Origin: Natronoarchaeum mannanilyticum
GTDB taxonomy: Archaea > Halobacteriota > Halobacteria > Halobacteriales > Natronoarchaeaceae
Length of the DNA: 64,000 nt
Assembly (NCBI RefSeq): GCF_039522665.1
Contig: NZ_BAAADV010000001.1
Span: forward strand, 1,216,133 to 1,280,132
Direction: 5' to 3'
The notes under the pieces were generated by a model, which was given only the letters and a program-made list of their open reading frames with translations, had not been told where the DNA came from and made no database searches. Below, one piece after another: positions 54,408-62,924 of this stretch (the first letter of the stretch is position 1; each line of letters starts with the position of its first letter). A program made the position numbers and the translations under genes.

Positions 54408-55277
54408 ATGATCGATAGCCACACCCACGCGTGGGGCGCGGCCAGCGAGGACCACCCCTGGATCAACGGACCGATCCTCGATCTCGTCGACGGGTTCGAC
54501 GTCCACACTGTCTACACGGCCGATCGGCTCCTGGATGACATGGACCGAAACGGCGTCGACGAGGCCGTCGTCGTCGGCTACCCTATCTGCGACTGGACGG
54601 ACAACTGGTACACGCTGCGGGCCGCCGCGGAGCACGACCGGCTCCACGGCATCGTGATGCTCGACCCGTTCGCGGACGACGCCGCCGATCAGCTCCGACG
54701 CTGCATGGCCACCGACGGCGTCCTCGGATTCCGGCTCGGCGCCGCCTGCCCCTACGATCGGATGTGGGAGACGTTCGATCCGAGTGTCACCTGGCTTCGG
54801 GACGCTATCCAAGAAACCGAGTTCTGGGAGGCCGCCGTCGAGACCGACGCCGCGGTCCAGATCCTCTGCGATCACGGCCAACTCGATCAAGCGCTCGAAC
54901 TCGTCGAGGCCTACCCCGAGCTCGCCTATCTGTTCGATCACTTCGCCCACGCGGGTCCGGAGACGCCGACCGAGGAGGGCACGTTCGCGCAGTTCGCCGA
55001 ACTGGCCGAGTACGACACCGTCGCCGTCAAGGTCTCGGAGATCGCGCACATGTCCGACTCGGCGTTCCCCTACGAGGACATGCACGACCACGTGCGGTGG
55101 TTCGTCGAGACGTTCGGCCGCGAGCGGGTGATCTGGGGGTCGGATTACCCGAACGTCAGCGACGTCGCCAGCTACGCCGAGGCGATCAACTGGCTGGGGC
55201 AGGTCGACGGTCTGTCGGACGCCGATCGCGAGTGGCTCACCGATCGGTCGTTCCGACGCCACGTCGGTCTCGACTGA
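54408..55277 (+). CDS. Amidohydrolase-family lactonase (probable L-rhamnono-1,4-lactonase)
   Basis: A 289-residue amidohydrolase-2 family enzyme with the N-terminal HxH motif in MIDSHTHAWGA, a His in LFDHFAHAGPE and the C-terminal metal/catalytic Asp in VIWGSDYPNVSD. Related enzymes open sugar lactones such as L-fucono- or L-rhamnono-1,4-lactone. Neighbouring rhaM, FAH hydrolase and SDR genes favour L-rhamnonolactone as substrate. It would yield L-rhamnonate in the cytoplasm. Confidence 0.8.
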   Translation: MIDSHTHAWGAASEDHPWINGPILDLVDGFDVHTVYTADRLLDDMDRNGVDEAVVVGYPICDWTDNWYTLRAAAEHDRLHGIVMLDPFADDAADQLRRCMATDGVLGFRLGAACPYDRMWETFDPSVTWLRDAIQETEFWEAAVETDAAVQILCDHGQLDQALELVEAYPELAYLFDHFAHAGPETPTEEGTFAQFAELAEYDTVAVKVSEIAHMSDSAFPYEDMHDHVRWFVETFGRERVIWGSDYPNVSDVASYAEAINWLGQVDGLSDADREWLTDRSFRRHVGLD

Positions 55278-55329
55278 GCCGGATCACGCCTGGCTCGGCC
55301 GTTCCCGCCTGATTCGGTCGGTCGCCCGA

Positions 55330-56172
55330 CTACTCGTCGGCTTCCTCGACGGTGTTGACGAGCGTGCCGACGCCTTCGACCTCGACCTCGACGGTCTCGC
55401 CGGGGTGGAGCTGGATGTCCTGGAACGTGCCGACGCCTTCGGGCGTCCCCGTAGCGATGACGTCGCCCGGTTCGAGCCGGACGCGCGAGGAGGCGAAGGA
55501 GACGAGGTCGGCAACCGACCGGATCATCATGCCGGTGTTGTCGTCCTGCATGGTCTCGCCGTCGACGCGCGAGGCGATCTCCAGGTCCTGCGGGTCGTCG
55601 ATCTCGTCGACGGCGACGTAGGGGCCGACCGGCGTCGTCCGCTCCATGGTCTTGCCGGAGAACCAGTCAAGCATGTCGTCGTCGCCGACCTGCAGGCCGA
55701 GCTGGAGATCCCGCGCGGACGTGTCGTTGAGGATCGTGTACCCGGCGACGTGGTCCAGCGCGTCCTCGGACTCGACGTGACGGGCCGGCTCGCCGATCAC
55801 CGCGGCGAGTTCGGCCTCGTAGTCGATCTCCTCCGTTACGCGGGTGTGATACGAGATCGGCTCGCCGTGGCCGACGAGCGTCCGCGGGAGCTTCATGAAC
55901 ACCAGGGGCCACTCCGGCACTTCGATGTCGGACTCCTCGGCGTGGGCCTCGTAGTTCAGCGCCGCGCAGAACACCGCGTTCTCGCGGGTGGTCGGCGGCA
56001 GGTGGGTGACCGAATCGAGATCGAACGTCTCGCCCTCGACGTCGGCGGCGTCCTCGGGCCGCGACACGGCGTCCCGGAAGTCCTCGAACTCGTCGGTGAC
56101 GTCCCGGACGGCGTCGTCCTCGAAAACTCCGATACGCGGCTGTCCGTCTGCTTTGAAGCGTCCAATACGCAT
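55330..56172 (-). CDS. FAH-family hydrolase (probable 2,4-diketo-3-deoxy-L-rhamnonate hydrolase)
   Basis: The 280-residue protein has the fumarylacetoacetate hydrolase fold: FCAALNYEAHAEES, metal ligands in TEEIDYEAELAAVIGEPA and NDTSARDLQLGLQ, and IATGTPEGVGTFQ near the C-terminus. In the known archaeal oxidative L-rhamnose pathway a FAH-type enzyme splits 2,4-diketo-3-deoxy-L-rhamnonate to pyruvate and L-lactate. Lut genes that consume lactate follow nearby, supporting the assignment. A TATA-like CTTTAGA... equivalent is 23-29 bp upstream. Confidence 0.82.
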   Translation of the reverse strand: MRIGRFKADGQPRIGVFEDDAVRDVTDEFEDFRDAVSRPEDAADVEGETFDLDSVTHLPPTTRENAVFCAALNYEAHAEESDIEVPEWPLVFMKLPRTLVGHGEPISYHTRVTEEIDYEAELAAVIGEPARHVESEDALDHVAGYTILNDTSARDLQLGLQVGDDDMLDWFSGKTMERTTPVGPYVAVDEIDDPQDLEIASRVDGETMQDDNTGMMIRSVADLVSFASSRVRLEPGDVIATGTPEGVGTFQDIQLHPGETVEVEVEGVGTLVNTVEEADE

Positions 56173-56260
56173 ATTCGTCTACTCTCGGTCGCGCGCCTTT
56201 AGATTTTCCGTTCGCCGACATCTCGGGGACGATCCGGCCTTGTCGCGGGGTTCTCCTCGA

Positions 56261-57058
56261 TCACCCTTTGAGATAGCCGCCGTCGACGGCGATCGACTCG
56301 CCGGTGACCCACTCGCCCTCCGCCGAGAGGAGCCACACCGCCGCGTGACCGATCTCCTCGGGCTTGCCGATCCGATCGAGGACGTGCTCGTCGATCGTCT
56401 CGGCCAGCAGTTCGTCCTCGGTGGCGTCCGACTCCGCGGCGCGCTCTTCGAGCCACTGCTGGACCATCGGCGTGTCGATCGTCCCCGGTTTGATCGAGTT
56501 GGCTGTGATGCCGTGGTCCGCCAGTTCCTTGGCGAGGACGGTCGTGAACGTGACGACCGCCGCCTTGGAGGCGCCGTAGGCGCCCTGGCCCCGGAACGGT
56601 CGATCGGCGCCGACGGAGGCGACGTTGACGATGCTCCCCCGCGTCTTGGTCTCGATCATCCGCTCGGCGACGCGCTTCGAGACGAGGAACGTCCCCTTCG
56701 CGTTGACGTCGAAGTGGCGATCCCACTCGTCCTCGGTCGTCTCCAGGATCGAGATCGACTGCTGGACGCCGGCGTTGTTCACGAGCCCGTCGATCGGCCC
56801 GAGCGCCGATTCGGCCGCCGCCACGGCGTCCTCGACCGCGTCGGCGTCGGTGACGTCGACCTCGTGGACGGACGCCGCGCCGCCGATATCACGTATTTCG
56901 GCGGCCGTCTCCTCGGCGACCGAGGGCCGCAGGTCGAAGATCGAGACGTCCGCGCCCGAGCGAGCGCACCGCGTCGCGATGCCGCGCCCGATACCTCTCG
57001 CCCCGCCGGTCACGACGACGTGGCGTCCGGACAGTCGGGTGTCGACCGGTTCGCTCAT
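56261..57058 (-). CDS. SDR-family sugar dehydrogenase (L-rhamnose or 2-keto-3-deoxy-L-rhamnonate dehydrogenase)
   Basis: A 265-residue short-chain dehydrogenase: VVVTGGARGIGRGIA (residues ~14-28), NNAG in VNNAGVQQ, catalytic SVGA ... YGASK (Tyr ~163, Lys ~167). The acidic residue in SIFDLRPS after the second strand suggests NAD+ preference. The rhamnose pathway has two SDR steps, oxidation of L-rhamnose and of 2-keto-3-deoxy-L-rhamnonate; the sequence does not say which this is. It lies between the IclR gene and the FAH gene on the same strand. Confidence 0.8.
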   Translation of the reverse strand: MSEPVDTRLSGRHVVVTGGARGIGRGIATRCARSGADVSIFDLRPSVAEETAAEIRDIGGAASVHEVDVTDADAVEDAVAAAESALGPIDGLVNNAGVQQSISILETTEDEWDRHFDVNAKGTFLVSKRVAERMIETKTRGSIVNVASVGADRPFRGQGAYGASKAAVVTFTTVLAKELADHGITANSIKPGTIDTPMVQQWLEERAAESDATEDELLAETIDEHVLDRIGKPEEIGHAAVWLLSAEGEWVTGESIAVDGGYLKG

Positions 57059-57153
57059 CCGTTTCGTCCTCCCGTCCGTCCGGCTGTTCGCGCTCCGCTT
57101 CCGCGGCAGAATTCGGTCGCTGCGCGGGTCGTCCCGTCCTGAACGCGTTGCAT

Positions 57154-57172
57154 CGTGTGATACTGTCGCACG
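57154..57172 (-). promoter_or_regulatory. Candidate operator upstream of the SDR gene
   Basis: CGTGTGA-TACTG-TCGCACG, a 7-bp inverted repeat with one mismatch and 5-bp spacer, about 95-115 bp before the SDR ATG and just after the iclR stop. It is a candidate site for the adjacent IclR-type regulator. Confidence 0.35.
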
Positions 57173-57193
57173 ACGCGACCTAACTGTTTCGCC

Positions 57194-57952
57194 CTACGCG
57201 TGCGAGAGGTTCACCTCGATGACGTTGGCGCTGCGCAGGAGCAGTTCGGGAATCTCCTCTTGGAACGTCTCGCCGCGCATGCGGCTCTTGGGCCCCGAGA
57301 CGCTGATCGCAGCGATGGCGCGCCCCTCCTCGTTGGTGATCGGGGCGGCGACGCAGCGCATCCCCTTGACGCGCTCCTCGTCGTCGTAGGCGTACTTTCG
57401 CTCTCTGATCTGGTCGAGCGCGTCGAACAGTTCCTCCCTGTCGCTGATCGTCCGCTCGGTCACCGCCGGCAGCCCGTGGCGGTCGATGATCGCCTCGACC
57501 TCCTCGCGCGGCCGGAACGCGAGGATCGACTTGCCCAGCGCCGTCGTCTGCAGGTGCACGCGCATGCCCGCGTGGGTGTCCAGCTGCACGGCGTCGGGGC
57601 CGCGGGCCTTGTACAGAAAGATCCCCTTCCCGTGTTCCTCGATCATCAGGTTCGTGTGCTCGCCGGTCTGTTCGGCCAGCTTGTCGAGTTCCTCGCTGGC
57701 GATCGGGTACACCTTGTAGCGCGAGCGGGCCTGCTCGCCCACGCCGAGAAATCGGGTGCCGACGTAGTACTCGCCGTCTTTCTTGACGAGGTACTCCTCG
57801 CTCTCGAGCGTGCGGAGGTGGTCGTGGATCGTGCTCGTCGGCTTGTCGATCCGCTCGGCCAGTTCGGAAACGCCCGCGCCCTGGAGCTCGCGGAGCGTGT
57901 TGATGATCTCGAAGGAGGTTTTCGCCGCCTTCACGGGGACTTCCTCTGTCAT
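57194..57952 (-). CDS. IclR-family transcriptional regulator
   Basis: A 252-residue protein with an N-terminal winged HTH (residues ~8-65; VSELAERIDKPTSTIHDHLR is the recognition region) and a C-terminal effector-binding domain (~75-250) with LDTHAGMRVHLQTTALGKSI and MRCVAAPITNEEGRAIAAIS. IclR proteins sense small metabolites and repress or activate catabolic genes. In the rhamnose cluster of Haloferax an IclR-type activator controls the pathway, so this protein is the probable regulator here. Start ATG 57952 directly precedes the conserved wing. Confidence 0.88.
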   Translation of the reverse strand: MTEEVPVKAAKTSFEIINTLRELQGAGVSELAERIDKPTSTIHDHLRTLESEEYLVKKDGEYYVGTRFLGVGEQARSRYKVYPIASEELDKLAEQTGEHTNLMIEEHGKGIFLYKARGPDAVQLDTHAGMRVHLQTTALGKSILAFRPREEVEAIIDRHGLPAVTERTISDREELFDALDQIRERKYAYDDEERVKGMRCVAAPITNEEGRAIAAISVSGPKSRMRGETFQEEIPELLLRSANVIEVNLSHA

Positions 57953-57983
57953 ACGTGGTACAATGGCACGCGATGCCAAAAGC

Positions 57984-58002
57984 TTTCCGCCATCACCGGA
58001 AA
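57984..58002 (-). promoter_or_regulatory. CCGG palindrome 1 upstream of iclR
   Basis: TTTCCGCCATCACCGGAAA, imperfect inverted repeat 32-50 bp upstream of the iclR ATG, just beyond a weak TATA-like CTTTTGG. It belongs to a 38-bp segment repeated with 30 matches at 58410-58447. Confidence 0.45.
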
Positions 58003-58176
58003 CTCGGCGGCGGGGGAGCGCTTTCCGAACGTTTTGACCGGGGGCATCAGCGTCGTTCTGGTTCCGTTCGTCACGGGACTCGCTGCCCTCTACAGCGTGA
58101 GTCCGGATTTCGCTCGTGTCACGTTCGACGGTGTCCCCACGAACGCAGCCCGGCACGCCGCGACGTACGGACGCTC

Positions 58177-58193
58177 GTCCGGTAATACCGGAC
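58177..58193. promoter_or_regulatory. CCGG palindrome 2 (perfect)
   Basis: GTCCGGTA-A-TACCGGAC, a perfect 8-bp inverted repeat around one central base. Confidence 0.45.
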
Positions 58194-58422
58194 GCATACC
58201 GGCCACAGCGCCTACCGCGGCGCCCTCGATATTACGGAGTTACTGCTGTAAAACATTGCTCGGTTGCTGCGCTACCGCTCGCCGAACCGAACTGCTGATT
58301 GCGACGCCGTCCGCCGATCGCAGGCGTTCGACGGTGGTCGTTCGGAGCGTCGTGGCGTCTCCGTCCGTTCACTCGGTCGTCCCGGGAAGTCGTCTCCTCG
58401 GCCGATCCGCAATGCGACAGAC

Positions 58423-58441
58423 TTTCCGGCATTACCGGAAA
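58423..58441. promoter_or_regulatory. CCGG palindrome 3
   Basis: TTTCCGGCA-T-TACCGGAAA, a 9-bp inverted repeat with one mismatch. The core matches palindrome 1 upstream of iclR. Confidence 0.45.
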
Positions 58442-58584
58442 CACGGCGTCGACGCTGTGGCGCGATCGCAGCCTTCCCTCGACGCGGACGGTTCGACTGT
58501 TCGAGCGGTCGCTTCCGATTTCGAGAACTTCGTCCGGGACGCGTCGATGTCGGCGCACAGAACGTAAAATTGTCCGGACGGCGC

Positions 58585-60765
58585 TCACTCGGACAGCAGT
58601 TCAATCGGGTGGCGGGGCTGGCGCTCCAGCAGGGCGTCGATCTGTTCGAGACAGGAGGTGCCGCTGGCGACGACCGGCCGCTCGCGAACGTCGTCGGCCT
58701 GAAGCTGGTCGCGGAGTCGGTCGCCGACGTCCATGCTCAGCTCGTAGTAGTCGGACTTGTACCCGAAGCTCCCCGCCATCCCGCAGCACTCGACCTCCGA
58801 GGTCGTCACGTCGTAGCCACACTCCTCCAGCACCGCGACCGTGTGGGCCTCCAGCCCGAGCGTGCGCTGCTGGCAGTGGCTGTGGTAGGCGATCTCCTCG
58901 CCGTCGACCGCGGGGAGCGCCGACGCGTCGGCGCCGTTTTCGAGGAGCCCGTAGACGTACTCCAGGAGTTCGTAGCTCTCCTCGGCGAGCCCGGTGAACC
59001 GCTCCTCGTCGAGGAGCTTCTCGTACTCACGCTGGAACATCGCGTGGTCGCTCGGTTCGATCACGACGACGTCCCGGCCCTCGGCGACGTGGGACGAAAG
59101 CGTCTCGGCGACCCGCTCGGCGTGGTCCGTCGCGGTCGCGACCATCCCCTGGGAGAGCGGGGCGCGCCCGCTCGAGGGGGCGGGCGGCACGACGACGTCA
59201 ACGCCCAGCGATTCGAGCACTTCGACGGCGGCCTTGCCCCGCTCGACCTGGACGTGGTTCGTGTAGAGGTCCGGGTAGAGCACGACTCGCCGGTCAGGAT
59301 TCTCGACCGCGGACTCCCGGTCGGCGAACCACTCGACGAGCGTCTCACGCTCGAACGAAGGGAGTTCGCGCCGGGGATCGATGCCGAGCACTCGCGACAT
59401 GAGTCGGCGAGAGACGCCGGTCTCGGCCAGCCAGTTCGATATCGGCGCCGTCGCGCTGCCGAGCTTGGCGACCGTCTCGAAGTTGCCAAAGAAACGCTTC
59501 TGGAGCGGCGCTCCCTCGTCTTCGGCGTCGGGCATCAGCCCGTCGACGAGCCACTCGGCGGGCTCGTCGCCCTCGCGATTGGCCCGATCCCGGACGACGG
59601 TGTTGATCCACGGGATGTCGATTCCGACCGGACAAGCGTTCACGCAGCGAGAACAGCCGGTACACAGGTCGTTGAACTCCTCGGCGACGTCGAGCCCCTC
59701 GATGCCGGCCTCCCAGCCGGTGGCGATGCCGCCCGAGTACGTCTCGCCGCCGAAGGCGTGGCCGCCGACCGACTGGAAGTTCGCACAGGAGTTCGAGCAC
59801 GCCGAACACCGGATGCAGTACAGCGTTTCGCGCAGGTGCTCGTCGTCGCGCATCGCCAGGCGGCCGTTGTCCACGAGCACGAGGTGGAAATCGCGATCGG
59901 CGTCCAACTCGGAGAGCGGCGTCTCGTCGTCCTCGAAGTCGACGACCGGCGTGTCGACCGGCGGCGTCAGCAGGGAGACGTACGACGTGATGTCCTGGCC
60001 CGTCCCCGAGCGGCCGATCAGCTCGATGAACGGGTGGAGATCCTCGACGGCGGGGACGATCTTCTCGACGCCGGCGACGGTGATCTGGGTGTCCGTCGCC
60101 GCGACGGTCTTGCGGGCGTTGCCCTCGCTGGTGACCAGCGCCATCGAGCCCGTGTCGGCGGTGAGGAAGTTCGCGCCGGTCATCCCGACTTCGGCGTCGA
60201 CGATCTGGTCGCCCAACTTCTCCCGCGCGAAGTGAGTCAGCTCCTCGGCGGTCTCTAAGGGTTCGTCGGGATCGAACCGCTCGTTGAACAGCTCCGCGAT
60301 GGCCTCGCGGGACTTGTGGATCGCCGGCGCGACGATGTGGGACGGCGCCTCGTCGGCCACCTGCAGCACCCACTCGCCCAGATCCGTCTCGACGACGTCG
60401 ACGCCGTCGGCCTCCAGGGCGTCGTTGACGTCGAGCTCCTCGCTGGTCATCGACTTGGACTTCACGACGCGCTCGGCGTCCCGGTCGTCGACGACCGACC
60501 GGATGTACCGGTTGGCGTCCTCGGCGTCGTCGGCGACGTACACCGTCCCGCCGTTTTCCTCGACGGTCTCGGTCAACTCCTCGACGAGGTCGGGAAGTCG
60601 CTCGATCGCGTCCTCCTTGATCGACCGGGCCTCGCGCTTGAGCTCCTCGTAGTCTTCCAACTCCGCGACCGATTCGTACCGCCCGTCGTTGAACGCCTGC
60701 GTGTTCTGGGCGACCGCCGCGCCCTCGGTCCGCATCAGCTCGCGGATCTCGTCGGCCGACGCCAT
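58585..60765 (-). CDS. LUD/iron-sulfur/CCG fusion protein (LutB-LutA-like lactate oxidation)
   Basis: A 726-residue protein joining three parts: a LUD domain (residues ~60-300, VKSKSMTSEELDVNDAL and TADTGSMALVTSEGNAR), two [4Fe-4S] sites (CIRCSACSNSCANF from Cys 317; CTGCSRCVNACPVG from Cys 368) and a C-terminal cysteine-rich CCG region (YHSHCQQRTLG; VECCGMAGSFG with Cys ~660). In bacteria LutB carries the first two and LutA the third as separate subunits; together with LutC they oxidise L-lactate to pyruvate. Here LutB and LutA are one chain. Its ATG follows the lutC stop by 2 bp. Confidence 0.88.
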   Translation of the reverse strand: MASADEIRELMRTEGAAVAQNTQAFNDGRYESVAELEDYEELKREARSIKEDAIERLPDLVEELTETVEENGGTVYVADDAEDANRYIRSVVDDRDAERVVKSKSMTSEELDVNDALEADGVDVVETDLGEWVLQVADEAPSHIVAPAIHKSREAIAELFNERFDPDEPLETAEELTHFAREKLGDQIVDAEVGMTGANFLTADTGSMALVTSEGNARKTVAATDTQITVAGVEKIVPAVEDLHPFIELIGRSGTGQDITSYVSLLTPPVDTPVVDFEDDETPLSELDADRDFHLVLVDNGRLAMRDDEHLRETLYCIRCSACSNSCANFQSVGGHAFGGETYSGGIATGWEAGIEGLDVAEEFNDLCTGCSRCVNACPVGIDIPWINTVVRDRANREGDEPAEWLVDGLMPDAEDEGAPLQKRFFGNFETVAKLGSATAPISNWLAETGVSRRLMSRVLGIDPRRELPSFERETLVEWFADRESAVENPDRRVVLYPDLYTNHVQVERGKAAVEVLESLGVDVVVPPAPSSGRAPLSQGMVATATDHAERVAETLSSHVAEGRDVVVIEPSDHAMFQREYEKLLDEERFTGLAEESYELLEYVYGLLENGADASALPAVDGEEIAYHSHCQQRTLGLEAHTVAVLEECGYDVTTSEVECCGMAGSFGYKSDYYELSMDVGDRLRDQLQADDVRERPVVASGTSCLEQIDALLERQPRHPIELLSE

Positions 60766-60767
60766 CG

Positions 60768-61289
60768 TTACGCTCCCTCCTCGACGACGATGACGTGCAC
60801 GTCCCTGGGCCCGTGGGCGCCTTTCACCAGCGCGCCCATGTCGGCGGTCGCGCTCGGGCCGGTCGCCAGAATCGCGCTCCCCCCCTCGTTGTTGAACTCC
60901 TCGTGGAGCTCGTCGACGGCGGCGTCCATGTCCGCGACGATATCGGCCGCGCGGACGACGGCGACGTGGCGCTCGACGAACAGGCTCACCAGTTCGCTCC
61001 CCCGGTCGGTCAGCGTCAGCGCGAGCGATCCGTAGTCGGCGACGCCCAGCTGTGCGGGGGTCACGCCCGTCGTCGCCTCGCGGAGAGACGCCGGCGTCGG
61101 GTCGACCTCGATCGGCGCGTCGTCGAGCGAGACGTCCGAATCTTCGAACGGCTGATCCAGGGGAACGCCGACGGCGGGCGGTTCGACCGTCTCGGCGAGG
61201 TTGTCGTCGAACGCACCAACAGTGGTCCGCGTTACCGATACGCCTAGCTCGTCGAGCGACGACTCGAACGTCGAGAGTGCGGTTGCCAT
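60768..61289 (-). CDS. lutC: LutC-like LUD-domain protein
   Basis: The 173-residue protein is a stand-alone LUD domain: ATTGVTPAQLGVADYGSLAL and a C-terminal GGSAILATGPSATADMGALV followed by KGAHGPRDVHVIVVEE, the LutC hallmark. It is the small subunit of the lactate utilisation complex and is translationally close to the LutB-LutA fusion gene. A TATA-like CTAAATG lies about 28-34 bp upstream of ATG 61289, followed by a small palindrome over the predicted start of transcription. Confidence 0.87.
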   Translation of the reverse strand: MATALSTFESSLDELGVSVTRTTVGAFDDNLAETVEPPAVGVPLDQPFEDSDVSLDDAPIEVDPTPASLREATTGVTPAQLGVADYGSLALTLTDRGSELVSLFVERHVAVVRAADIVADMDAAVDELHEEFNNEGGSAILATGPSATADMGALVKGAHGPRDVHVIVVEEGA

Positions 61290-61303
61290 CAGTACGCACA
61301 GAG

Positions 61304-61316
61304 TGGTGCCACACCA
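61304..61316 (-). promoter_or_regulatory. Candidate operator of the lut operon
   Basis: TGGTG-CCA-CACCA, a perfect 5-bp inverted repeat between the TATA box (61317-61323) and the lutC ATG. It would overlap the transcription start, so a bound regulator would repress. Confidence 0.4.
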
Positions 61317-61442
61317 TCATTTAGCTTTGGTTGCGACGGGTTGCAATCGCGCTTTCACCCGCTGCGACGCGTCGCCGGGACGCCGCTCGGTTCCTCGCCG
61401 GGGGTCCGCTGCCGGTCGGCGTGCTTTCGAGACGCCGATACA

Positions 61443-61448
61443 TTTATG
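61443..61448 (+). promoter_or_regulatory. TATA box of the sugar ABC operon
   Basis: TTTATG lies 34-39 bp before ATG 61482, predicting a short leader of about 10 nt. Confidence 0.5.
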
Positions 61449-61481
61449 CTACCTGACCGTCCACAATTCTCATAGAGTACC

Positions 61482-62864
61482 ATGACAGATAACGGCACGT
61501 CGAGTGGACTCGACAGACGGCAGTATCTGACCGGACTCGGAACCGCAGCAGCCGCAGGCCTCGCTGGCTGTATGGGTGGTAACGGCGGCTCCGACGGACT
61601 GGATTTCTGGCTGTTCGGCGGCATCCCGGCCGAGCGGGAGTACATCAGCAGCCACTACGAGAACTACGAGGGCGCGAGCGTCAACTACCAGCACCAGGAG
61701 TGGGGCCAGAAGTACCAGATCATCGCCTCCGCCGCGGCTAACCAGAACCTTCCGGACGTGATGGCCGGCCAGTGCCAGCAGATTCCGGACTACGTCGGCG
61801 CGCAGGCGATCCAGCCGATCGACCAAGAGGACTTCCAGGACGATCTCGAGGAGATCAACAGCAACTTCATCCAGGCCAACATCGACACGCTGATGTACGA
61901 CGGTCTGGGCGACACCGACGGCGAGCGCCAGTGGGCGCTTCCCGGCGGCTACGCCGACCTCGGCCCGTTCGTCGACATCCGGACCGACTACCTCGAACGG
62001 ACGAGCTTCGACGAACCGCCCCGGACGTGGCCCGAACTCATCCAGCTCGGCGAGGAGATGCAGGAACTGGACGAAGTCTCCGCGGCCATCACGGCGCCGG
62101 GGACGGACTTCGGTCTGACGTCCGGGTACTTCATCGGCTTCGTGTACGCGAACGGCGGCCGGTACTTCGATCCGGAAACCATGGAGGCGACGGTCGACCA
62201 GCCCGGCTTCGTCGACGCGGTCAGGCTCTACCAGCAGATCGCCGAGGCGGGGCTGTTCCCGGACTCGATCGCCGAGAACAACCACATCGCGGCCGGCCGG
62301 CTGCTCCGCGAGGGCGAGTCGGGGATCCTCATCACGTACTCGCACGCGAACGCGATCTACCAGACGACCGGCGCGCCACAGGAGTGGCTCGACGGCGAGG
62401 GCCACACGGTCACGCGCGCGCCGCTGCCCCAGAACCCCTCGGGGAACTTCGAGCCCCAGGACCTGCTCATGCAGAACGCTCAGGGGTTCATGCTCGGCAA
62501 CGATTCCCAGGAGGCGTTCGACTTCGCGAGCTGGTTCAACCAGCCCGACCAGCTCGCTCCCTGGACGTACGCTTCGGACGCCGACGAGGGTATTCGCGGC
62601 CGAGTGCCCACGCTCCAGAGCGCGTTCGAGGAGCCGTCGGACCTGTTCCAGAGCCAGTTCGGCGACCTCGTCACGCTGTACGAGAACGACGACCTGTTCA
62701 ACCGGACGTCCCGGTTCCCCTCGTTCTCGGGACTTTCCTCGGTTCAGAGCACCATCAACACGGAGGTCATCCAGCCCGTGGTGCTGGGCGAAGCCACGGC
62801 CGAGGAAGCCTGTGCTAACGCGAACTCCCAGGTGCAGGAAGTGATCGACGAAGAGCTCGCCTAG
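61482..62864 (+). CDS. CUT1-type sugar ABC substrate-binding lipoprotein
   Basis: The 460-residue protein begins with a Tat leader and lipobox (DRRQYLTGLGTAAAAGLAG then Cys ~34). The mature part has the periplasmic sugar-binding pattern (LDFWLFGGIPAEREYISSHY; ALPGGYADLGPFVDIRTDYL; NPSGNFEPQDLLMQNAQGFM). It would capture a sugar at the surface; position next to rhamnose genes suggests L-rhamnose or a rhamnose-containing oligosaccharide. The permease gene follows after 60 bp. Confidence 0.88.
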   Translation: MTDNGTSSGLDRRQYLTGLGTAAAAGLAGCMGGNGGSDGLDFWLFGGIPAEREYISSHYENYEGASVNYQHQEWGQKYQIIASAAANQNLPDVMAGQCQQIPDYVGAQAIQPIDQEDFQDDLEEINSNFIQANIDTLMYDGLGDTDGERQWALPGGYADLGPFVDIRTDYLERTSFDEPPRTWPELIQLGEEMQELDEVSAAITAPGTDFGLTSGYFIGFVYANGGRYFDPETMEATVDQPGFVDAVRLYQQIAEAGLFPDSIAENNHIAAGRLLREGESGILITYSHANAIYQTTGAPQEWLDGEGHTVTRAPLPQNPSGNFEPQDLLMQNAQGFMLGNDSQEAFDFASWFNQPDQLAPWTYASDADEGIRGRVPTLQSAFEEPSDLFQSQFGDLVTLYENDDLFNRTSRFPSFSGLSSVQSTINTEVIQPVVLGEATAEEACANANSQVQEVIDEELA

Positions 62865-62924
62865 GATCGCGTAGCAATACTTTTGTCGACGGACAATGAA
62901 TCTGCGGTCATACGATCATAAACA

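Larger units (their letters stand above)
58003..58584. other. Intergenic region upstream of iclR
   Basis: About 580 bp without a gene. It contains two further CCGG-type palindromes and no recognisable coding frame. Its length and repeated palindromes suggest a control region rather than decayed DNA. Confidence 0.5.
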
